DNA of 10,865 nucleotides from an uncultured Vampirovibrio sp. Its GTDB lineage: Bacteria > Cyanobacteriota > Vampirovibrionia > Gastranaerophilales > Gastranaerophilaceae. The notes beneath the pieces were generated by a model. The model was given only the letters and a program-made list of their open reading frames with translations. It did no database searches and was not told the origin of the DNA. The stretch lies in assembly GCA_910577635.1 (NCBI GenBank), contig CAJTNR010000023.1, positions 23,258 to 34,122 on the forward strand, read 5' to 3'. The first letter of the stretch is position 1. Each line of letters begins with the position of its first letter. Positions 6,355-10,865 of the stretch are shown here, one piece after another. Made by a program: the position numbers and the translations under genes.

Positions 6355-6675
6355 ATGAAAAATAAACTTGAAAAATATAATTGTCCGCTTGGTTTAACAC
6401 TCGGAGTCATTGGCGGAAAATATAAAGTGATGATTATATGGTTTTTGTATCTGAATAAAATTTTAAGATACAACGAACTGCAAAAAACAATAAAAGGTGT
6501 CACCCCTAAGATGCTGATCTCTCAGTTAAGAGAGCTTGAAAATGACGGAATAATAGAAAGAAAAGTTTATCCTGTTGTGCCGCCAAAAGTTGAATACTCT
6601 TTAACTGCAAAAGGCGAAAGTTTGATTCCGATTTTACTTGAAATGAGGAAGTGGGGTGAAAAGTATGGAGAATAA
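6355..6675 (+). CDS. HxlR-family winged-helix regulator
   Basis: This is a small dimeric DNA-binding regulator (106 aa, the normal size). The N-terminal NCPLGLTLGVIGGKYKVMIIWFL (9-31) is the family signature, with Cys10 at the position used for thiol redox sensing in several HxlR members (YodB, HypR). The recognition region is RYNELQKTIKGVTPKMLISQLRELENDGII (38-67), and the wing is RKVYPVVPPKVEYSLTAKG (69-87). AAGGA seven bases before the ATG supports the start. It is divergent from the flavoprotein gene, which is its most likely target along with itself. It overlaps the next gene by 11 bases, so the small membrane protein is co-translated and probably in the same regulon. Confidence 0.9.
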   Translation: MKNKLEKYNCPLGLTLGVIGGKYKVMIIWFLYLNKILRYNELQKTIKGVTPKMLISQLRELENDGIIERKVYPVVPPKVEYSLTAKGESLIPILLEMRKWGEKYGE

Positions 6676-7000
6676 ATTTTTATATAAATATATTCTTACA
6701 AGTTTTATTGTTGTATTTGTATTTCCCTATTTATTAACAAAATTGCCTTTGAAAGAATGGGGATTAATTTTATCAATAATTTATTTTATTGCAGTATTGC
6801 CGATTTATTTTATCGCAGTTCCGCTAAGTTGCAAAAAACAATCAAAAGCTTTGTGGATTCTGCCAATAATAAATATTTTATTTTTTTTGATAACTTCTGT
6901 ATTATTTTTTAATTCAGGGATAACTGTATATTTAGCAATTTATGTAGCATTATCATATTTTGCAATTACAATTAAATATTTTTCACAATCCAATCAATAA
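6665..7000 (+). CDS. small multi-pass membrane protein coupled to the HxlR gene
   Basis: I do not recognise the family. From ATG 6665 it is 111 aa with about four membrane helices (roughly residues 7-25, 31-52, 61-84 and 86-104) and few charged residues. A GTG at 6656 would add three residues, but ATG 6665 is preferred because a G-rich stretch (GAAGTGGGG) lies at ribosome-site distance. It starts inside the last codons of the HxlR gene (stop 6673-6675), which points to translational coupling. Its 3' end overlaps the convergent nucleotidyltransferase gene by 29 bases (6972-7000). A helper for export or for membrane redox chemistry is possible, but nothing in the sequence proves it. Confidence 0.7.
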   Translation: MENKFLYKYILTSFIVVFVFPYLLTKLPLKEWGLILSIIYFIAVLPIYFIAVPLSCKKQSKALWILPIINILFFLITSVLFFNSGITVYLAIYVALSYFAITIKYFSQSNQ

Positions 7001-7634
7001 GTTTTTTATATAGGTTTTCAAGTTCAGATTTCTCGTTTGACTTAATTTCTTTTCTGTTAATACAAATATTTAAAATTTCTCTGTCTGCACCTTGCAAAGA
7101 TTCAAGTAATTCATTTTTAGTTTTTATATAAACACTGGTTTCAACAAAATATTTAGCTTGCAAAATAAAGAATGTCATTTTATAAAGATTTTCCAAATCC
7201 TCTGCATAATTAACAGAATGTACAAAACTATGAACTGATGCGTGATATAACGTTTCAGAACTTGCCTTGATTGATTTTTTTATATCTTCAATGCTTGGTG
7301 GTTGAATTATTTCTTCCAAGTTTCCGTACAACGGTTTTGTATCATAGAAAAATTGAAACAAATCAGACTTAGACCAGTTTTGCAGTTCTTTTCTGCCAGA
7401 AATAAACCCGCAGGCAAGTTCTTTATAAGGCATTTCGTCTATAATTTGGCGATACAGTTTTAAATTCTCAAAATTTAATTCCTCTATAATAACAACTAAA
7501 TCAACATCACTTTCAGGTGTTGCCTCTCCTCTGTTATAGCTTCCTTGTAAGCCAACAAAAAGTAGTTTTTCAGAAAAAGTTTTTTGCAACTTTTCTATTG
7601 AAATATTTAACCATTCTTCAATATTGATTGTCAT
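6972..7634 (-). CDS. nucleotidyltransferase (DNA polymerase beta-type fold)
   Basis: The protein carries the minimal nucleotidyltransferase signature GSYNRGEATPESDVDLVV (residues 31-48 from the start chosen here): the GS turn that holds the triphosphate, then two metal-binding aspartates D43 and D45. This fold moves an NMP group to an antibiotic, a protein or a nucleic acid. The part after about residue 110 is helical (HASVHSFVHSVNYAEDLENLYK) and may be a substrate-binding domain like those of aminoglycoside/lincosamide nucleotidyltransferases or a HEPN-like helical bundle. I chose ATG 7634 (220 aa) because GGGAG lies seven bases before it; an ATG at 7682 has none. It is the last cargo gene before the transposon's right end. 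Drug resistance is a possibility, not a conclusion. Confidence 0.8.
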   Translation of the reverse strand: MTINIEEWLNISIEKLQKTFSEKLLFVGLQGSYNRGEATPESDVDLVVIIEELNFENLKLYRQIIDEMPYKELACGFISGRKELQNWSKSDLFQFFYDTKPLYGNLEEIIQPPSIEDIKKSIKASSETLYHASVHSFVHSVNYAEDLENLYKMTFFILQAKYFVETSVYIKTKNELLESLQGADREILNICINRKEIKSNEKSELENLYKKLIDWIVKNI

Positions 7635-7709
7635 TATAAAGCTCCCATTTATTATTGCTTTAATTTTATAAGAAAAATGCAAACATTAAAGTTAAAAATT
7701 TTGTTTGTT

Positions 7710-7736
7710 TTGCCCAAAATAGTCAGACCATCTGAC
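7710..7736 (-). repeat. transposase-site-like repeat R1
   Basis: On the minus strand it reads GTCAGATGGTCTGACTATTT followed by TGGGCAA, an inverted counterpart of L1, L3 and L4. Confidence 0.8.
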
Positions 7737-7758
7737 CCAAGTAATCAAAGCATGTGAC
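7735..7758 (-). repeat. transposase-site-like repeat R2 (outermost right)
   Basis: On the minus strand it reads GTCACATGCTTTGATTACTT followed by GGGT. It is joined head-to-tail to R1 and ends eight bases inside the TTACA terminus. Confidence 0.7.
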
Positions 7759-7766
7759 CTTTTACA

Positions 7767-7771
7767 ATTTC
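7767..7771. repeat. target-site duplication ATTTC, right copy
   Basis: This matches 3725-3729 exactly and directly abuts the TTACA right terminus. Confidence 0.85.
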
Positions 7772-7784
7772 TAAATTTAGAACT

Positions 7785-8231
7785 TTATAAAGTTTTCTTT
7801 AAATAAACCATGTCTATCAATTGTTTTCCATCTTCAAAAATTGAATAAGGGTAATTATCAATAAAAAAATTCTTTATTCTATGTGTTTTTTTAAAGCCGC
7901 GTTTTTTATAGAAAGAAAGAGTCTTATCATTCTCCCCTGTTCCAAGTATTAAATATTTAAACTTTGTTTTATATTTATTACATACAAAATCAATCAATAC
8001 TGATCCATACCCCCTATTTTGATACTTTGGATATGTTGCAAGATTTTTTATTTCAGCAGTTTCACTATCAACCGCTGCAACAGCACACACGGATATTAAT
8101 ATACTATTTTCATACAAAGCAAAAATAATTGAGCGGTCTATATATTTGTTAATCATTTTTTCATCTTCATCACCGATTAACAAAATATCCATATAATCAG
8201 CTTTATTGGTTGTTATTTCTTTAATTTTCAT
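7785..8231 (-). CDS. GNAT-family N-acetyltransferase
   Basis: This is a predicted cytoplasmic acetyl-CoA-dependent acyltransferase of 148 aa, normal length. Motif A of the fold is clear: AEIKNLATYPKYQNRGYG (59-76), where Q71-x2-G-x-G forms the pyrophosphate-binding loop for acetyl-CoA. SFYKKRGFKK (106-115) is the family's motif B element. The acceptor (amine of a protein, amino acid, polyamine or drug) cannot be told. The stop lies 19 bases beyond the right transposon terminus, so the gene is outside the element and appears uninterrupted. There is no strong ribosome site before the ATG. Confidence 0.85.
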   Translation of the reverse strand: MKIKEITTNKADYMDILLIGDEDEKMINKYIDRSIIFALYENSILISVCAVAAVDSETAEIKNLATYPKYQNRGYGSVLIDFVCNKYKTKFKYLILGTGENDKTLSFYKKRGFKKTHRIKNFFIDNYPYSIFEDGKQLIDMVYLKKTL

Positions 8232-8330
8232 AAGCTCAATATATCACAAACTTATGTCTTATTGCTGCATATTTAGCTATGAATATCAATATCCAAAAAT
8301 ATTAACATAAAGTAGCCCCTTAGCTAATAT

Positions 8331-8350
8331 CAATAATTCAAAAATTATTG
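8331..8350 (+). promoter_or_regulatory. hairpin at the 5' end of the MCE gene
   Basis: CAATAATT (8331-8338) pairs with AATTATTG (8343-8350) around the loop CAAA. It covers the TTG at 8348-8350. If the true start is ATG 8363, the hairpin lies 12 bases upstream. The preceding 8274-8321 is an imperfect copy of the same stretch (TAGCT..AATATCAATA...). Confidence 0.45.
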
Positions 8351-8362
8351 AATAATTCCAAT

Positions 8363-9232
8363 ATGAAATTAATTGCAGCACAAATCTTATCTTTTATTCT
8401 TCTTGTTCTTATAATTACAGGAGTGATTTTTTTAGTCAAATATATAAAAAGTGCTAAATACACTCATATTCAGGCAGAATTCAGTGAATTAGCCCCTTTT
8501 TCAAATAGAATGCCTGTTTATTTTAAGGGATTTAAAATAGGAAAAGTAACAAAAATTGCCCCAAAAAACGATTTTAGTTCAACTTTAATGGATATAACAT
8601 TGTTTATCGAAAAAATCCGTTTTCCTGAAAACATTCATATACAAATTAAAAGCTACAAAAAAAACTTGACCTATGCTGAAATTGAGCTTCCTGAAGTTCC
8701 TTCCCCAAAAAAACTTAAAGACGGAAGTATAATTAAAGGAAAAACAAGCATGTCCTTAAACTCAATCCTTGAAAGAGAAGCTGAAAACGGATCTTTTGAG
8801 CTGATTATAAGCACAATAGGAGAAATTACAGTCAATACTAACAATACAATGAAAGAACTTGAAGGTTTATTAAAGGATGTTAGAAAAACATTCAAGAATA
8901 ATGAAAACTATATTTCAATTTCAACAAGAAACCTATCTCAGGCAACAAGCCACTTAACAAGAACATCGGTCAATATTAGCAGCACGGTTGATCAAAAAAC
9001 ACTTGATAGAACACTTAAGAATATTGAGGAAACTTCAAAGAATATGAAAAATATTACAAAAAATATCGACTGCGCTACAAGGAATTTATCCGAAACCATG
9101 GAAAATGTTGAAGGAATAACGCAAAACGTCGAAGGAATAACAAATTCTGTCAACTGTACAATGAAAAACCGATTCGGAGGTTTTAGGCTGATTTTTGGAA
9201 AGGCAGACCAAAACTGCAAGTGCAGACCATAG
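8363..9232 (+). CDS. MCE-domain (MlaD-like) lipid-transport substrate-binding protein
   Basis: This is a periplasmic protein held by one N-terminal helix, of the family that makes lipid-conducting hexamers between inner and outer membranes (MlaD, TGD2, Ttg2C). Residues 3-26 from ATG 8363 are the membrane anchor. The MCE domain follows at about 33-120: YTHIQAEFSELAPFSNRMPVYF then KGFKIGKVTKI, the conserved 'V.y.G..VGkV' core. After about 150 comes a long helical, Asn/Thr-rich tail with near-repeats (NIEETSKNMKNITKNI; VEGITQN then VEGITNS), like the coiled tail that extends MCE hexamers. ATG 8363 was chosen over an in-frame TTG at 8348 that sits in a hairpin; neither has a good ribosome site. 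No permease (MlaE) or ATPase (MlaF) gene lies beside it in the window. It implies a two-membrane envelope. Confidence 0.88.
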   Translation: MKLIAAQILSFILLVLIITGVIFLVKYIKSAKYTHIQAEFSELAPFSNRMPVYFKGFKIGKVTKIAPKNDFSSTLMDITLFIEKIRFPENIHIQIKSYKKNLTYAEIELPEVPSPKKLKDGSIIKGKTSMSLNSILEREAENGSFELIISTIGEITVNTNNTMKELEGLLKDVRKTFKNNENYISISTRNLSQATSHLTRTSVNISSTVDQKTLDRTLKNIEETSKNMKNITKNIDCATRNLSETMENVEGITQNVEGITNSVNCTMKNRFGGFRLIFGKADQNCKCRP

Positions 9233-9240
9233 GATAATGC

Positions 9241-9265
9241 AAAAAAAGAGGGCAAAACACCCTCT
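9241..9265 (-). terminator. intrinsic terminator for the cysteine-rich protein gene
   Basis: AGAGGG (9247-9252) pairs with CCCTCT (9260-9265) around CAAAACA. On the minus strand the hairpin is followed by seven T, so it ends the minus-strand gene; on the plus strand it lacks a T tract and may only partly stop the MCE transcript. Confidence 0.75.
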
Positions 9266-9299
9266 AAAATACCAAAACACAAATAATATAAATTTAATT

Positions 9300-10865
9300 T
9301 TATTCTACAAATTTTTGTAATGCACATCTTACTGAAGCACCGCCAAGCACTCCATTAGAACCATACTGATGCCCATAGTGTATATCAATATATCCATTTC
9401 TGTAGTTGCAATTTGTGCCCATGCAATATGACCTATTTGCTATTGAGTAAACACCTGAATAATTTTCCATAAAAAGAGCACTTGGTGCACAGTCTCTTGC
9501 GATTGTACTATCATAATGTTCATAATAACATCTTGATGCTGTAGTACACTGCGGCATTCCTACACCTGAATCGTTGGCTGATTTATGACTTTGACACAAT
9601 TGAAGAGAATTACCCCCTGCATATCGAAGTAAAGCAATTTTATGATCAGTCGAATTTTTATTCGGGGGTTCGTAAGAAAAACCTTCATTAAAAGCAGAAT
9701 ACCACTCTTTAGGAAGCAAGCCCCAATCTCCAGCTTTAGTTTTTCCAGTGTGATAATTTTGACAAATATATACTGCCGCTTCTTTGTTGCATACAGTTCT
9801 TTTGCATCCTTCGTAGTTGAATGGCTCAACTCCTGTAATGTGATAAACATTTTTTGCTTCTGTAGTGCATTTATCTTGCGCTGCTGTTCTTACTGTAGTT
9901 TTGTCAGAGCGTCCTGAGTAGCCATAAAAACAACACTTATCATTTGATACACAGTAGTCATTACTATCCCCTGCTTTGTGCATTTTAACTACAGCTGGTA
10001 TATCCGGTCCTGTGTGATCCCCTGCATTAAACTTTGTCATACAGTACCCATAGTCCCCGCCTGTGCTTGATAGTGTATCTTTATTGTAGGTATCAATTTT
10101 ATATGGAACATAAATCGAGCTGTTATTCGTCCAATTATCACAATCCGCCTGGCTCTTTGGTCTTTTATACTCCTTACATACCCCATTCACAAGCTTATAA
10201 TCATCACTATTTGTACATTCACTGCAGGCAGTAGAGCTTGTACACTTCTTACATCCGCTAGGACAGTTATTACAAGATCCATTAGCTAAGTACTTTCCAT
10301 CAGCACAACTTGTTGGAGCTGTTGATGGCGTATAACATCCTGTTTTATCTGAATTAGGAACCTGTCCTGCTGTACAGTTTTGACAATAACATCCATCATA
10401 GTATTGAGTACTTGTACAAGAAGATTTATTACTGCAAGTAGAATTACACCCTGTATGACCTGAATTAGGTACAGAATTAGATCCACAAGTTTTACAAGTG
10501 GATTGACCTGTAGAATCCTGATATTGATTTGATCCATTACAACTCTTACAACTTGTTTTTCCTATTTCGTTTTGATATGTACCAGATGAACATGCAATAC
10601 AAGTTGTAGTGTTATTAGTATTAGAATAATATCCTACAGGACAATTTTCACAACTACTTCCATTCCATTTTGTTCCAGCAGAACATGATGTACACTTTCT
10701 ATTACTATCTGACACAAACCCTGAACATGTTTTACAACTTGACTGTCCCTCTTGATCTTGATACTCACTACCTGTACAACTTACACAACTTGTTGAAGCT
10801 GATGTTGAACTAGATCTCTGTCCCTTAGGACACTTTTGACAAGATCCACCCTCTATTGAATAATA
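9300..10865 (-). CDS. large cysteine-rich repeat protein, N-terminus beyond window
   Basis: The frame stays open to the window edge (at least 521 residues visible). A GTG at 10715 is not the start, since coding continues 50 codons upstream in the same repeat pattern. Numbering from 10715 as 1, the visible part up to about residue 180 is made of four-cysteine units: CTSCSAGTKW, CENCPVGYYSN, CIACSSGTYQNEIG, CKSCNGSNQYQDSTG, CKTC, and so on. These resemble the GCC2/GCC3, ephrin-receptor-like or EGF-like repeats of extracellular eukaryotic proteins. Residues 186-471 form a different cysteine-bearing domain with CQNYHTGKTKAGDWGLLPKEW (318-338) and a C-terminal GGASVRC (458-464). This is faintly like FISUMP/DUF1566-type lectin-fold domains. 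Many paired cysteines suggest an exported, disulfide-bonded surface protein; the signal peptide would lie outside the window. Function is unknown; adhesion is a guess. Confidence 0.8.
   Translation of the reverse strand, partial: YYSIEGGSCQKCPKGQRSSSTSASTSCVSCTGSEYQDQEGQSSCKTCSGFVSDSNRKCTSCSAGTKWNGSSCENCPVGYYSNTNNTTTCIACSSGTYQNEIGKTSCKSCNGSNQYQDSTGQSTCKTCGSNSVPNSGHTGCNSTCSNKSSCTSTQYYDGCYCQNCTAGQVPNSDKTGCYTPSTAPTSCADGKYLANGSCNNCPSGCKKCTSSTACSECTNSDDYKLVNGVCKEYKRPKSQADCDNWTNNSSIYVPYKIDTYNKDTLSSTGGDYGYCMTKFNAGDHTGPDIPAVVKMHKAGDSNDYCVSNDKCCFYGYSGRSDKTTVRTAAQDKCTTEAKNVYHITGVEPFNYEGCKRTVCNKEAAVYICQNYHTGKTKAGDWGLLPKEWYSAFNEGFSYEPPNKNSTDHKIALLRYAGGNSLQLCQSHKSANDSGVGMPQCTTASRCYYEHYDSTIARDCAPSALFMENYSGVYSIANRSYCMGTNCNYRNGYIDIHYGHQYGSNGVLGGASVRCALQKFVE

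Larger units (their letters stand above)
3730..7766. mobile_element. Mu-like transposon, complete ends, defective transposase
   Basis: The left terminus is TGTAA (3730-3734) and the right terminus is its complement TTACA (7762-7766). Both are flanked directly by ATTTC, a 5-bp target duplication. Related 24-27-bp repeats lie in inverted orientation just inside both ends (3756-3782 against 7710-7736; shared core CAGATGGT..GA.TATTT.GGGCAA), with more copies on the left. Such end arrays are what Mu-type transposases bind. The element holds an internally deleted transposase, a helicase-like fragment, and four intact genes (flavoprotein, HxlR regulator, membrane protein, nucleotidyltransferase). 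Size is 4037 bp. With no catalytic core encoded, movement would need a transposase in trans. It inserted between the tRNA-Met terminator and the 3' end of the GNAT gene. Confidence 0.85.

Noticed and set aside
7635..7682. Longer nucleotidyltransferase starting at 7682
   Set aside because: No ribosome site precedes that ATG, while GGGAG precedes the ATG at 7634; the added residues are not family-like.
3730..7766. Element as a phage rather than a transposon
   Set aside because: No capsid, tail, portal or lysis gene is present; only the transposase type and the end design recall phage Mu.
7785..8231. GNAT gene as transposon cargo
   Set aside because: It lies wholly outside the TTACA terminus and the ATTTC duplication.
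8992..9327. Minus-strand frames under the MCE tail
   Set aside because: They are antisense to the repetitive helical tail and cross the terminator at 9241-9265.
10034..10234. Plus-strand frame within the cysteine-rich gene
   Set aside because: It is antisense to repeat-rich coding sequence; its Tyr/His/Ser bias reflects the complement of Cys/Gly/Asn codons.
10286..10865. Regular short repeats as a CRISPR array
   Set aside because: The periodicity comes from codons for C-x2-C units; there are no identical repeats with unique spacers.

Overview
The window is AT-rich and looks like a chromosomal segment of a two-membraned bacterium. An S-layer-homology (SLH) envelope protein, a GT9 (heptosyltransferase-type) sugar transferase, an MCE/MlaD lipid-transport protein and a Mu-type transposase of a style common in gut Gastranaerophilales (Melainabacteria, the non-photosynthetic sister group of Cyanobacteria) together suggest that lineage. 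This assignment is inference; no rRNA or other marker gene is present.

Layout. 1-235: 5' part of a tRNA-Pro(TGG) on the minus strand, then a 47-bp perfect direct repeat that duplicates the tRNA 5' end plus its leader around a nested-hairpin segment that may be a degenerate tRNA. 313-2671: GT9 glycosyltransferase and SLH-domain exported protein, plus strand, ending at a strong bidirectional terminator. 2745-3398: unknown minus-strand protein with a glycine-zipper-like tail. 3522-3679: tRNA-Met(CAT) with a clear promoter and terminator.

3730-7766 is a complete, precisely bounded Mu-like transposon (4037 bp). It has TGTAA...TTACA ends, a 5-bp target duplication ATTTC, an array of related transposase-site-like repeats at both ends, and a transposase that has lost its catalytic core by internal deletion. 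Immediately behind the transposase, in another frame, is a C-terminal fragment resembling a SNF2-type helicase of restriction/defence loci. The intact cargo is a cysteine-containing FMN reductase-type flavoprotein, a divergent HxlR redox-type regulator with a palindromic operator between them, a small membrane protein translationally coupled to the regulator, and a nucleotidyltransferase. The element sits between tRNA-Met and a GNAT gene and seems not to have broken either. It can probably no longer move by itself but could be moved in trans.

7785-10865: GNAT acetyltransferase (minus), orphan MCE/MlaD protein (plus), and a long cysteine-rich protein (minus, its N-terminus outside the window) with eukaryote-like four-cysteine repeats and a separate C-terminal domain. 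The outstanding item is the delineated transposon with its redox-sensing cargo and defence-gene scar; the tRNA-Pro-linked repeat and the cysteine-rich surface protein come next.
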